Part shown: positions 25,347 to 33,017 of the stretch, piece by piece | Layout: each line of letters begins with the position of its first letter | Numbering within the stretch: position 1 is the stretch's first letter | From: Phascolarctobacterium sp. | GTDB taxonomy: Bacteria > Bacillota > Negativicutes > Acidaminococcales > Acidaminococcaceae | Reading direction: 5' to 3' | DNA: 37,099 nucleotides | Assembly: GCA_004558595.1 (NCBI GenBank) | Contig: SFCN01000013.1 | Coordinates: 1 to 37,099, forward strand | The notes under the pieces: generated by a model | What the model saw: the letters and a program-made list of their open reading frames with translations, nothing else | Database searches by the model: none | Told to the model about the DNA's origin: nothing | Program-made: the position numbers and the translations under genes

Positions 25347-26057
25347 TTAGTGATGCGCAAAAGCCAGCGCGAAGCTGGTCAGAGCCAGCATGGTGAAGAT
25401 AAAGGCTTGCAAGAAACCAATAACCAAGCTGAACATTACCCAGAATTCAGGTACAACCCACGGAGCCAATTGATACAATACAATCAGCAAAATTTCGCCT
25501 GCCAGAATGTTACCGAATAGACGAAGGGCCATAGTCATCGGTTTAACAACTTCGTCTAACAAATGTAACGGCAAGAATGCGGGGGAAGGACTAATATAGT
25601 GCTTGTAGTGACTCAAGCCCTTTTGACCAACACCGATGATGTGCACACCGATTGCAACAGTCAAGGACAGTGCAAAGCAGGTGTTAACGTCGTTGGTCGG
25701 AGAAGTCCAGTGTACACCAACCTGCGGCAACATACCAATCTCGTTACTAATAAAGATGAACATGAAAAGGGTGATAATAAAAGGAGCCATGTATTTGCGT
25801 CCTTTAATACCCAGTTGGCCTTCCATAAGATCGTTTAAGAAGTCAATAAAGAACTCCATAACATTTTGGACTCCGCTAGGAACCATTTTCGGATTTTTGG
25901 CGGCCAGCAAGAAGAGAACAAACACTACTGCCATTGTAATCCAGGTCATATACATGGTTTGCATATGAATAACAATACCAGGTGCTACTTCTTGAGCAAG
26001 GTAATGGATAATCTCACCGGAATGTTCTTGTGCTGCAGCTGCTGCTTCATTTCCCAT
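25347..26057 (-). CDS. atpB: Fo ATP synthase a subunit
   Basis: The a subunit provides the two half-channels for ions next to the c ring. The 236-residue protein has about six membrane segments and the essential arginine at Arg179 in MALRLFGNILAGEI. The N-terminus has an unusually Ala-rich, Gln/Glu-containing extension (NEAAAAAQEHSGE) before the first helix. The start ATG, with AAAGGAGAG upstream, overlaps the end of atpI by 11 bases. The gap to atpE is 63 bases. Confidence 0.96.
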   Translation of the reverse strand: MGNEAAAAAQEHSGEIIHYLAQEVAPGIVIHMQTMYMTWITMAVVFVLFLLAAKNPKMVPSGVQNVMEFFIDFLNDLMEGQLGIKGRKYMAPFIITLFMFIFISNEIGMLPQVGVHWTSPTNDVNTCFALSLTVAIGVHIIGVGQKGLSHYKHYISPSPAFLPLHLLDEVVKPMTMALRLFGNILAGEILLIVLYQLAPWVVPEFWVMFSLVIGFLQAFIFTMLALTSFALAFAHH

Positions 26058-26481
26058 TATTTCTCTCTCCTTTCTTCACGTTACCCTCGTTATTGAGCTG
26101 GTACGCGATAATTGTTAAATTAAAAAGTAAAAATATATGTATCAGCAGAAGGCCGATGCAGACACCTGCCACATTGGCTCCCTGCCTTAACAACAATACG
26201 ATAATGCTGGACACAGCCAAAATCCTGTACCAGCGGTGGCGCTTCATAATGAGTAGGCCCCTTTGGGGGTCCTTTTCGTAGGGCAAGGCCTTTTTAATGC
26301 CATGGACCAAAATCACTGTGTCCAAAAGCCCCAGCACAAAGCCCCTAAAAAGGCTCAGCGCCGCGCCGGGATAGCCCAGCACATGAAGCGCTATGACCAT
26401 CACAAGACCTATGCAGGCCGGCAGCATTAGAAAGCGTTTATAACCGCCCCTTACTACGGGCGCAAAATCAAAGGTCATCAT
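26047..26481 (-). CDS. atpI: ATP synthase accessory protein AtpI-like
   Basis: AtpI proteins help assemble the c ring. This 144-residue protein has four hydrophobic segments (about 18-40, 43-60, 87-101 and 105-127), which fits the family, and it lies directly before atpB, overlapping it by 11 bases. No strict motif defines it, so the name rests on topology and position. It starts 6 bases after atpZ; the ribosome binding site is weak, so translational coupling to atpZ is likely. Confidence 0.8.
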   Translation of the reverse strand: MMTFDFAPVVRGGYKRFLMLPACIGLVMVIALHVLGYPGAALSLFRGFVLGLLDTVILVHGIKKALPYEKDPQRGLLIMKRHRWYRILAVSSIIVLLLRQGANVAGVCIGLLLIHIFLLFNLTIIAYQLNNEGNVKKGERNNGK

Positions 26482-26487
26482 ATAGGC

Positions 26488-26781
26488 TTAATCGTCCTCG
26501 TCCTGCATTACTGAATACACCAGCTTGAAAAAGGTTAAAAAGATGGTGACTATAGCAAGGCTGATGCCCGCCAGCCGAAAGGTGTGGTCCCCGGTCTTGA
26601 AATACTCATCCAGCCAGTCCCCACCAAAATAGGCCAAAAGAAAGTCAAACACAATCATGGCCGCTAGGGAAGAAACCGTAGCCAAAGCGTTGAACATTTT
26701 GAGGCGCTGCTTGCGCTCCCTTTCCTCCTTACGCTTATCCCGCATCTCCACAGTCGACCTTTTACTCCTTAATTTTTCCAA
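26488..26781 (-). CDS. atpZ: AtpZ-like F1Fo ATP synthase accessory protein
   Basis: AtpZ/AtpI-family small proteins head many Firmicutes atp operons and act with AtpI in assembly or cation supply. The 97-residue protein has a charged N-terminal region (Arg/Lys/Glu-rich, residues 1-29) and two membrane helices (about 33-53 and 68-89) around the family motif GGDWLDEYFKTGDHTFRLAG. The first codon is TTG at 26781 with AGGTGG 10 bases upstream; an ATG 12 codons later is an alternative start. It follows the operon promoter at 26824-26852. Confidence 0.85.
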   Translation of the reverse strand: MEKLRSKRSTVEMRDKRKEERERKQRLKMFNALATVSSLAAMIVFDFLLAYFGGDWLDEYFKTGDHTFRLAGISLAIVTIFLTFFKLVYSVMQDEDD

Positions 26782-26823
26782 GCTTAATAGACCACCTGCG
26801 AGTTCACAGAATGGTACAATATA

Positions 26824-26852
26824 ATTTTAATTTATTTCACAAAAATTGTCTA
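26824..26852 (-). promoter_or_regulatory. Promoter of the atp operon
   Basis: On the minus strand TAGACA (26847-26852), 17 bases, then TAAAAT (26824-26829). It starts at the wecB stop codon, so readthrough from wecA-wecB into the atp operon is also possible, as no terminator intervenes. Confidence 0.5.
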
Positions 26853-26853
26853 C

Positions 26854-28020
26854 TCAATTATGCTGAAATTCGGTGAAATTTTCCACCGAGTAGCCGTTTT
26901 TGTGTAAAATCGCCTTAATAATTCGCTCGCAGGCCTTGCCATCGCCATAGGGATTAGCAGCCTCCGCCATGGAGCGATAATGCTCATCATCATCCAGGAG
27001 ACGATTGGTTTCTCTGAGCACATCCTCGTAGGCGGTGCCCACCAGCTTTACTGTGCCTGCCTCCACAGCCTCAGGACGCTCGGTGGTATCACGCAGCACC
27101 AAAACGGGCTTGCCCAGCGCAGGAGCTTCCTCCTGAATACCGCCGCTGTCGGTGAGAACAATATCCACCTTGGCCATCAAATTGGCAAAGGGCTCGTAAT
27201 CCATAGGCTCGATAAGATGCACGCGGCTTAAATGCCCCAGCTCCTGGTTCACAATCTCGCGCACCTTGGGGTTTTTGTGGACTGGGAAAATAGCCTCCAC
27301 ATTCTCATGAGTCTCTAGCACGCTCTTCAGGGCGCGATACACATGACGCATGGGCTCACCCAAATTTTCCCTTCTATGAGTAGTCATCAGAATCAATCTG
27401 TGGCCTGTAGCGAAAACCTTGTTAAAATCCTCATCGGCAAAATGATAATCACTATGCACAGTGGTCTGCAGGGCATCGATAACCGTGTTGCCGGTGACCA
27501 GAATATTGGCAGGGTTCACATTTTCCTTTAAAAGATTGGCCTTGCTAGTGCCCGTAGGCGCGAAATGCATATCGGCAATGGCGCCGGTCAGCTTGCGATT
27601 CATTTCCTCCGGGTAGGGGGAATACTTTTTACCGGTTCTCAGGCCTGCTTCCACATGGCCCACAGGAATTTGGGCGTAGAAGGCAGCCAGCGCTCCAGCG
27701 AAGGTAGTGGTTGTGTCACCATGCACCAGCACCATATCGGGCTTGGCCTCCTCCATAACGGGCTTCAGGCCCATCAGGGCGCGTGTAGTTACATCATATA
27801 GAGTTTGACCATTGGTCATAATATTCAAATCATAATCGGGTACAATGCCAAATAAATCCAACACCTGGTCCAGCATCTCCCTATGCTGGGCAGTAACAGC
27901 CACAATGGGCTGGATATATTCAGGATACTTGCGCATTTCTAAAACTAACGGACACATTTTGATAGCCTCCGGACGCGTGCCGAAAACTGTCATCAGCTTA
28001 AGCTTTTTTATCTTCTCCAC
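26854..28020 (-). CDS. wecB: UDP-N-acetylglucosamine 2-epimerase (non-hydrolysing)
   Basis: The enzyme interconverts UDP-GlcNAc and UDP-ManNAc in the cytoplasm, providing ManNAc for surface polysaccharides. The 388-residue protein has the family motifs GTRPEAIKM (about 15), HGDTTTTFAGALAAFY (about 99), GHVEAGLRTG, PEEMNRKL, the catalytic-site segment DSGGIQEEAPALGKPVLVLR and TERPEAVEAGT. The start codon is GTG (28018-28020), with GGGAGG 7 bases upstream. It follows wecA by 24 bases and is probably cotranscribed with it. Confidence 0.96.
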   Translation of the reverse strand: MEKIKKLKLMTVFGTRPEAIKMCPLVLEMRKYPEYIQPIVAVTAQHREMLDQVLDLFGIVPDYDLNIMTNGQTLYDVTTRALMGLKPVMEEAKPDMVLVHGDTTTTFAGALAAFYAQIPVGHVEAGLRTGKKYSPYPEEMNRKLTGAIADMHFAPTGTSKANLLKENVNPANILVTGNTVIDALQTTVHSDYHFADEDFNKVFATGHRLILMTTHRRENLGEPMRHVYRALKSVLETHENVEAIFPVHKNPKVREIVNQELGHLSRVHLIEPMDYEPFANLMAKVDIVLTDSGGIQEEAPALGKPVLVLRDTTERPEAVEAGTVKLVGTAYEDVLRETNRLLDDDEHYRSMAEAANPYGDGKACERIIKAILHKNGYSVENFTEFQHN

Positions 28021-28044
28021 GGTTTTTCCTCCCTCTTATAGATC

Positions 28045-29058
28045 TTATCGATCGTTCAGAATACCGATTTTTTTCGCTCCCACGGCCACGGCCGTAATAA
28101 TCGCTGCGATAATAAGTGCTGCATAAAAGCCGTCAAACTCGGCCCACAGCACTGCGGCGATGCCCAAAATCGCAGTAATGCCATACATGAGCAGTACGGC
28201 CTGCTTTTGGTTCATGCCCATGGCTAAAAGGCGATGGTGCAAATGGCCTTTATCCGGCTGGAAGATGGGGCGTCCATTGCTGTAGCGACGCATAATGGCG
28301 AAGGCTGTGTCCATAATGGGCAGGCCCAGAGCGATGGCCGGCACGATTAAGGCTACCGTAGCTGCGGTCTTCACTGCACCATAGACAGAAATCGCAGCCA
28401 GCATATAGCCGATAAACATACTGCCCGTATCACCCATAAATATCGTAGCAGGGTTGAAATTATAGCGAATAAAGCCGATGATGCCACCAGCCAAGGCCGC
28501 AGTCATCACCGCAATATGATAGTAGCCCATCTGCACGGCTACCAAAATCACCGTCAGTGAAGCGATGGCGGATACACCCGCTGCCAAGCCATCCAAGCCG
28601 TCAATCAAATTCACTACGTTGGTAAAGCTGATTACCCAAAAGATGGTCAACGGTATAGAAAGATAGTCCAAATAAAAATAGCCGCCAAAGGGATTATTGA
28701 TCCATTCGATGCGAATATCGAAAAGAACCAGTACGCAGGCAGCAAAAATCTGCCCCAGCAGCTTTACCTTGGCCGGCAACTGGTATTTGTCATCCAGCAC
28801 ACCAACGATAACTATCACCGTAGCACCCACCAGAATGCCCACGATATCCATCGTCATTTCCAGGCTTGCCACTGCGGCAACCATGAAGGCAATATAAATA
28901 GCCAGTCCACCTAAGCGGGGCATAATCTTCTTATGCACCTTGCGATTATCGGGCTTATCGATCGCACCGATGAGAAAGGCTAATTTCTTAATGTACGGGG
29001 TCAATATATAGCTTACTAAAGCAGCAAGCAAAAAGGGAAAACCATAAGCACTTAACAT
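28045..29058 (-). CDS. wecA: Undecaprenyl-phosphate GlcNAc-1-phosphate transferase WecA/TagO
   Basis: WecA/TagO enzymes move GlcNAc-1-P from UDP-GlcNAc onto undecaprenyl phosphate, starting glycan or teichoic-type polymers at the membrane. The 337-residue protein has about ten membrane helices, the metal motif GVLDDKYQL, NLIDGLDGLA, GDTGSMF and HLHHRLL, all typical. A GTG at 29085 would add nine residues without a ribosome binding site; ATG at 29058 with GGAG upstream is preferred. A promoter at 29127-29154 gives a leader with a small GGGCA/TGCCC hairpin. Confidence 0.94.
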   Translation of the reverse strand: MLSAYGFPFLLAALVSYILTPYIKKLAFLIGAIDKPDNRKVHKKIMPRLGGLAIYIAFMVAAVASLEMTMDIVGILVGATVIVIVGVLDDKYQLPAKVKLLGQIFAACVLVLFDIRIEWINNPFGGYFYLDYLSIPLTIFWVISFTNVVNLIDGLDGLAAGVSAIASLTVILVAVQMGYYHIAVMTAALAGGIIGFIRYNFNPATIFMGDTGSMFIGYMLAAISVYGAVKTAATVALIVPAIALGLPIMDTAFAIMRRYSNGRPIFQPDKGHLHHRLLAMGMNQKQAVLLMYGITAILGIAAVLWAEFDGFYAALIIAAIITAVAVGAKKIGILNDR

Positions 29059-29126
29059 TCTATCTTTACTCCAGTAATAACACACATCACAAAGGGCATT
29101 TTGCCCTCACGCTTTACCTTCTCTAT

Positions 29127-29154
29127 AGTATATCATTTTTCATAAAGTCGTCAA
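29127..29154 (-). promoter_or_regulatory. wecA promoter
   Basis: On the minus strand TTGACG (29149-29154), 16 bases, then TATACT (29127-29132), giving a leader of about 60 bases. Confidence 0.6.
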
Positions 29155-29231
29155 TTACTTTTGTTACAAAAAGAACAGAAAAGTCCCCTCGAGGGCTCTT
29201 TTCCAAAGCATCTAAAAAATATTTTACAAAT

Positions 29232-29256
29232 TTGACAAAAGATGGTAAAATATAAT
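29232..29256 (+). promoter_or_regulatory. Possible promoter of the riboswitch-cyclase transcript
   Basis: A consensus TATAAT at 29251-29256 is preceded by TTGACA at 29232-29237, but the spacer is only 13 bases, so the -35 box may not be the one used. Some promoter is needed between here and 29320. Confidence 0.35.
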
Positions 29257-29320
29257 GTACGGTATAGGTAATTTATATACAGCTTATTGTTGAGCTATAA
29301 TTCATTACCCTTAGCGTATG

Positions 29321-29357
29321 TAGTTACGCATGTAACTATTATGAAATAATTTCATAA
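29321..29357. promoter_or_regulatory. Two abutting palindromes ahead of the riboswitch
   Basis: TAGTTAC-gcat-GTAACTA (29321-29338) is followed at once by a perfect 19-base palindrome, TTATGAAATAATTTCATAA (29339-29357). They end four bases before the aptamer. They may be protein operators or leader hairpins. Confidence 0.5.
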
Positions 29358-29358
29358 T

Positions 29359-29440
29359 TTAGTAAAACCGGTGAAAGCCGGCGACACAAAGCTACAGGGT
29401 CTGAACCATAATGGCATGACAGCCAGCTGCACACTATTAG
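29359..29440 (+). ncRNA. Cyclic di-GMP-I (GEMM) riboswitch aptamer
   Basis: The core matches the GEMM-I pattern: AAACC-type 5' strand, a CCGG stem closed by a GAAA tetraloop (29366-29380), the joining segment GACACAAAGC (29383-29392), then the second hairpin CTACAGGGTCTG to ATGGC and GCCAGCTGC, which supplies the tetraloop receptor. The usual GACGCAAAGC reads GACACAAAGC here. A short TAGT/ACTA pairing can close P1. The gene 110 bases downstream encodes a diguanylate cyclase, so ligand and gene function agree. The related cGAMP-binding subclass cannot be excluded by eye. Confidence 0.85.
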
Positions 29441-29450
29441 TGTTTTCACT

Positions 29451-29488
29451 GGGCAAAATCTGTTATGGGGTTTTGCCCTGTCTGTTTT
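29451..29488 (+). terminator. Riboswitch terminator hairpin (expression platform)
   Basis: GGGCAAAA (29451-29458) and TTTTGCCC (29471-29478) pair perfectly over a 12-base loop, followed by TGTCTGTTTT. It lies between the aptamer and the cyclase start, so transcription termination is the likely mode of control; the direction (on or off with ligand) cannot be read by eye. Confidence 0.7.
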
Positions 29489-29545
29489 CTGGAAATAAGT
29501 ATACATAATACAATATACGTCTAGATTTAATACGAGGTCCTGCCT

Positions 29546-31360
29546 ATGAAGTTTTTTAGTCGTAATAATATTATATACGCCCTCATTACCATTCTGGTGC
29601 TGGGTCTAGTCTGTTTAGGCTTCGTTACCGTCATTACTAATGATGCCCGTAAGGATACCGAGGACCAGATGCGGGAGCTGAGCAATCAGACCATCAATAC
29701 CATCGCCAACAAGATACATACAGACTCTGTTTGTCTACGCAGTATTGCCGAAACTGTGGGTAACAGCACCATGCAGTTGAATACCGAGGACCTGCGCCAG
29801 TATCTGGAGCGCAAGCGTAGTATTTATGGCTTTGGCGATATTGTGGTGGTCGACCTGAACGGAAAAGCTCTTTCCGCCATCGGGGCCAAGCTGCCCAATT
29901 TAAAGCAAATGGATTTCGTAGAGCAGGCCCGACAGGGCAAGACCGTGCTGCATCAGGGCTACAGCTCCGTGAATAGCCACGAGCAGCTAGTGCGTATCGC
30001 TCTTCCCTTAAAGAGAAATAATCGGGTTGTCGCCGTTTTGTACGGTGTTTATATGTCTAATCAGCTGCGTAGCATTTTAACGGATCGGCTCTTTAATAGC
30101 CACGGTCGCGTTAAGCTGATCACTAGCCACGGTGACGTAATCTCCTCTCCCGAAGGCGCTCTGCCCTTCCGCAATGTGGAGGAGTTCTTCCAATCTGACC
30201 ACACCCAAATTGACCAAGATGAGTACCGCAGATATTACACCCTGCTGCAGCGCAATCGTCAAGGCTTCGCCAGCTACCGATATGCTCAGGAAAAGTATAT
30301 TGTCGCTTTGACCCCTATGAATTTAGGGAATTTGACTACCACGGATAATGCTCAGTGGCATTTGTCCCTGTCCGTGCCCTATGAGCTGGTAGCGAGTCGC
30401 TCCCGCACCAAGATTTTCCAGACGACCACCTTCGCCTTACTGCTCTTGGCCATTATTGGCGTTTTGAGCTATGCTCTCTATCGTAGCAACCAAAAGAAGC
30501 GAGAGGAGCTGCAAAAGGCCTACGAGGAAGTACAGTCCCTGTACCGCACGATTCCTACTCCCATTATCCGCTTCCGCATGGAGGACGGTGGCATTGTGCT
30601 CAGCGACAACCGTAGCTTCGCTAATCTGGTTGGCTGTCCCCACGAGACCTGTCAGCACCGCTTCCGTTTCTTTACCAAGCCGGAGTTCATTGAGCGGATC
30701 TGGGCTCTGCCCGATGGCTCCCACCAGATGGAGATGCTCATTCGCGGTTATGGTAAGAAATATCTTTGGCATTTGGCCTTTTTGGAGATTACCACGAAGC
30801 CCGAGGGTCGCGAGGTTCTGTGCGTACTGGCCAATATCACCCAGCAACATGAGAAGCTCAATGAGGCCACGCTTGTTTCCCAGACCGATGCTCTCACTGG
30901 TCTGGCTAATCGCCGCGGCATTATGGAGCAGCTGGAGCCCTTGTTCCTGACCGAGTCCACTAAGGGCGCTCTGCTGATTATGGATTTGGATAATTTTAAG
31001 CAGGTTAACGACCGTTTTGGCCATCAGACCGGTGATACTGTGCTAGCGACCTTTGCGGATATGCTGGTGGATACCCTGCCGGATACCAGCTTTATCTCCC
31101 GCTATGGTGGCGATGAGTTCGTGGTTTTCCTGCCCAATACTGATAAGGAGCAGACCTGCGATCTTGCCGGGAAGATTAAAGAGCGGTTGGCTCATGAGTT
31201 CCCCCTCTTTGTGAAAACCTGTCAGTTCGACGTAAGCTTTGGCTCGGTGTTCTTCCCGGAGGATGGTAAGGATTGGGATACTCTCTTCGCTAAGGTTGAC
31301 GAGGTGTTGTATTATAATAAGCGTTTAAACAAGATGAGCGGACATAGTGAAAATAAATAA
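29546..31360 (+). CDS. Membrane diguanylate cyclase with extracytoplasmic sensor, PAS and GGDEF
   Basis: GGDEF enzymes make cyclic di-GMP from two GTP. The 604-residue protein has membrane helices at about 10-31 and 291-313, a Cache-like extracytoplasmic sensor between them, a cytoplasmic PAS domain (about 330-435) and a GGDEF domain (about 440-600). The DALTGLANRRG and DLDNFKQVND metal-site segments and an intact active-site GGDEF motif (RYGGDEF, about 520) predict activity. The product-inhibition RxxD site, expected just upstream of the motif, reads PDTS and is absent. The c-di-GMP riboswitch in its leader could provide feedback instead. GAGG lies about 9 bases before the ATG. It is the only plus-strand gene in the window. 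Confidence 0.93.
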   Translation: MKFFSRNNIIYALITILVLGLVCLGFVTVITNDARKDTEDQMRELSNQTINTIANKIHTDSVCLRSIAETVGNSTMQLNTEDLRQYLERKRSIYGFGDIVVVDLNGKALSAIGAKLPNLKQMDFVEQARQGKTVLHQGYSSVNSHEQLVRIALPLKRNNRVVAVLYGVYMSNQLRSILTDRLFNSHGRVKLITSHGDVISSPEGALPFRNVEEFFQSDHTQIDQDEYRRYYTLLQRNRQGFASYRYAQEKYIVALTPMNLGNLTTTDNAQWHLSLSVPYELVASRSRTKIFQTTTFALLLLAIIGVLSYALYRSNQKKREELQKAYEEVQSLYRTIPTPIIRFRMEDGGIVLSDNRSFANLVGCPHETCQHRFRFFTKPEFIERIWALPDGSHQMEMLIRGYGKKYLWHLAFLEITTKPEGREVLCVLANITQQHEKLNEATLVSQTDALTGLANRRGIMEQLEPLFLTESTKGALLIMDLDNFKQVNDRFGHQTGDTVLATFADMLVDTLPDTSFISRYGGDEFVVFLPNTDKEQTCDLAGKIKERLAHEFPLFVKTCQFDVSFGSVFFPEDGKDWDTLFAKVDEVLYYNKRLNKMSGHSENK

Positions 31361-31384
31361 GCATCTTTATTTGTTTTTATAAAC

Positions 31385-31423
31385 AAAGAGCAGCAACTGA
31401 TCACATCAGTTGCTGCTCTTTTT
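31385..31423. terminator. Bidirectional terminator between convergent genes
   Basis: A 16-bp perfect stem (AAAGAGCAGCAACTGA and its complement) with a 5-base loop has TTTTT on the plus side and a shorter T-rich tail on the minus side. It serves the cyclase gene and the convergent response regulator gene, which ends at 31427. Confidence 0.9.
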
Positions 31424-31426
31424 ACA

Positions 31427-32521
31427 TTACTCTGCGTACTCATCTGCCAGAGCCTCAAAAGCCTCCTTGGCCTTCGCCAAGCAAGTCAAAATCTTCTCGG
31501 AGAACACACCACACTCCCCAGCCATAATCATCCTAAAGGCCTCACCCTTACCATAAGCATCCTTATAGCAGCGCTTGCTCACCAATGCGTCATACACATC
31601 CGCAATAGCCACAATCTGGGCCGCAATGGGAATCTCATCCCCAACAAGTCCTTCAGGATATCCCCGGCCATCATAGCGCTCATGATGATAACGAGCAATA
31701 TCATAGCTCACCTTCTCGTACTCACTGGCGCCAATCCCCTTCATATGCTCGATAATCTCGCTGCCCTCAGTGGTATGAGTCTTCATAATCTCAAACTCTT
31801 CCTTGGTCAAGCGACCGGGCTTTAGCAAAATACTGTCGCTAATAGCAATCTTGCCCACATCGTGGAGGGCGCTGGCAGCGGCAATCATATCAATCTGCTT
31901 TGGATTCAGACCATACTCGGGGTAATGCACAGCAATCTGCTCTGCCAAAAGCTTCGTAAAGCCCTTCACCCGCTTAATATGCTGACCGCTCTCCAGATTG
32001 CGATACTCCACCACAGTACCCAAGAGCTCAATAATTCGCTCATTGGTCCGCTTCAGGCAGGCAGCCTGCTGGGCCAGCTTCTCGTTCTGCTTTTTGATCT
32101 CTTCGGTCTTTTCATCCACCAGCTTTTCCAAATTATGCTGGATAGCGAAGAGATTAATTACATTTTCCACACGACGCAGAACAGCCAGCTTATCAAAGGG
32201 CTTGCGGATAAAATCCACCACATTGAGAGCCAGGCATTTGCGCTCAGTCTCCGCATCAACCTCAGCGCTGATGACAATTACCGGCACCTCATCAATGAAC
32301 CCGTTTTCATTAAGGTGCTCCAAAACGTCATAACCATCCATCTCTGGCATCACTAAATCCAGCAACACCAGCGCAAAGCCATTGCCATCCTCCCCCAGAG
32401 CCTCCACAGCCTCCTTGCCGTTTACAGCCACCACTGGCTCATAGGATTTGCTCAAAATTCCTGCCAGAATATCCCGATTAATCTCCTGGTCATCTACAAT
32501 TAAAATTCTCTTCTTCATCAT
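31427..32521 (-). CDS. Response regulator with HD-GYP c-di-GMP phosphodiesterase domain
   Basis: HD-GYP proteins break down cyclic di-GMP to pGpG or GMP. The 364-residue protein has a receiver domain (about 4-120) with the acidic pocket VDDQE, phosphoacceptor Asp55 (LVLLDLVMP) and Lys107 (KPF), a coiled-coil linker (about 130-165) and an HD-GYP domain (about 168-340), with HD at 220-221 (ALHDVGKIAI) and GYP at 287-289 (YDGRGYPEG). All expected residues are present, so it is probably active. It follows the Hpt gene by 57 bases and would receive phosphate through it from the hybrid kinases. Two adjacent ATGs (32521, 32518) are possible starts, behind GGTGA. Confidence 0.95.
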   Translation of the reverse strand: MMKKRILIVDDQEINRDILAGILSKSYEPVVAVNGKEAVEALGEDGNGFALVLLDLVMPEMDGYDVLEHLNENGFIDEVPVIVISAEVDAETERKCLALNVVDFIRKPFDKLAVLRRVENVINLFAIQHNLEKLVDEKTEEIKKQNEKLAQQAACLKRTNERIIELLGTVVEYRNLESGQHIKRVKGFTKLLAEQIAVHYPEYGLNPKQIDMIAAASALHDVGKIAISDSILLKPGRLTKEEFEIMKTHTTEGSEIIEHMKGIGASEYEKVSYDIARYHHERYDGRGYPEGLVGDEIPIAAQIVAIADVYDALVSKRCYKDAYGKGEAFRMIMAGECGVFSEKILTCLAKAKEAFEALADEYAE

Positions 32522-32578
32522 TCACCGCCAGAAACCAAACTATCTAAGAAACTAAACAATTAAAAACCTAAAAACTGC

Positions 32579-32935
32579 CTATTTTTGAGCCTTTTGTTCC
32601 TCTAAAATAAGCATGGTGCGCGCATAGATATCCTTCATGCTCTCCAAAAGCTCCAAGCTCTTGGGCGCCTTGCCGCCCCGCATCTCCTCAGTCAGGGCCA
32701 CCACAGCGGGCTCCAGCTGGCTCAAGCCCAAATTCAGCACCACGCCCTTCAAGGTATGGATAGCCATAAAGGCCTCCTCATAATTTTGGCGCGCCAGCGC
32801 ATCAACTAGCTTTTGCATATTGGTATCCTTGGTAAATTTCAGCGCCAAATACTCAATCATATCCGCATCGCCCAAGCGGCCATAGATATTTGCATAATCA
32901 GCGCCCATTTTCTCGTAGCATTCTTTAATAGTCAT
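32579..32935 (-). CDS. Hpt histidine phosphotransfer protein
   Basis: Hpt proteins relay phosphate between receiver domains of hybrid kinases and response regulators. The 118-residue helical protein has the phosphorylatable His60 in AIHTLKGVVLNLGL, the standard motif with Lys63 and Gly64 after it. It has no other domain. It lies between the hybrid kinases (82 bases upstream) and the HD-GYP regulator, the expected position of the relay step. A promoter at 32973-33001 may give separate expression of Hpt and the regulator. Confidence 0.93.
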   Translation of the reverse strand: MTIKECYEKMGADYANIYGRLGDADMIEYLALKFTKDTNMQKLVDALARQNYEEAFMAIHTLKGVVLNLGLSQLEPAVVALTEEMRGGKAPKSLELLESMKDIYARTMLILEEQKAQK

Positions 32936-32972
32936 AGTACACCGTCCTTAGCTCAATTATATTCATGTACTT

Positions 32973-33001
32973 ATTGTATCGCATTATCTACAAAAAAGCA
33001 A
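32973..33001 (-). promoter_or_regulatory. Possible internal promoter for Hpt and HD-GYP genes
   Basis: On the minus strand TTGCTT (32996-33001), 17 bases, then TACAAT (32973-32978), in the 82-base gap before the Hpt gene. Confidence 0.45.
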
Positions 33002-33017
33002 AGCTTATTCATCATGC

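Larger units (their letters stand above)
29059..29545. other. Intergenic region between divergent wecA and cyclase genes
   Basis: This 487-base stretch holds no gene. From left to right it has the wecA leader and promoter, an isolated hairpin AAAAG/CTTTT around CCTCGAGG (29179-29202) of unknown use, a weak promoter for the cyclase, two abutting palindromes, the c-di-GMP riboswitch and its terminator. Confidence 0.8.

Noticed and set aside
29179..29202. Hairpin AAAAG/CTTTT around CCTCGAGG read as a terminator
   Set aside because: It lies upstream of both divergent promoters, where neither local transcript would reach it. It is noted as a structure only.
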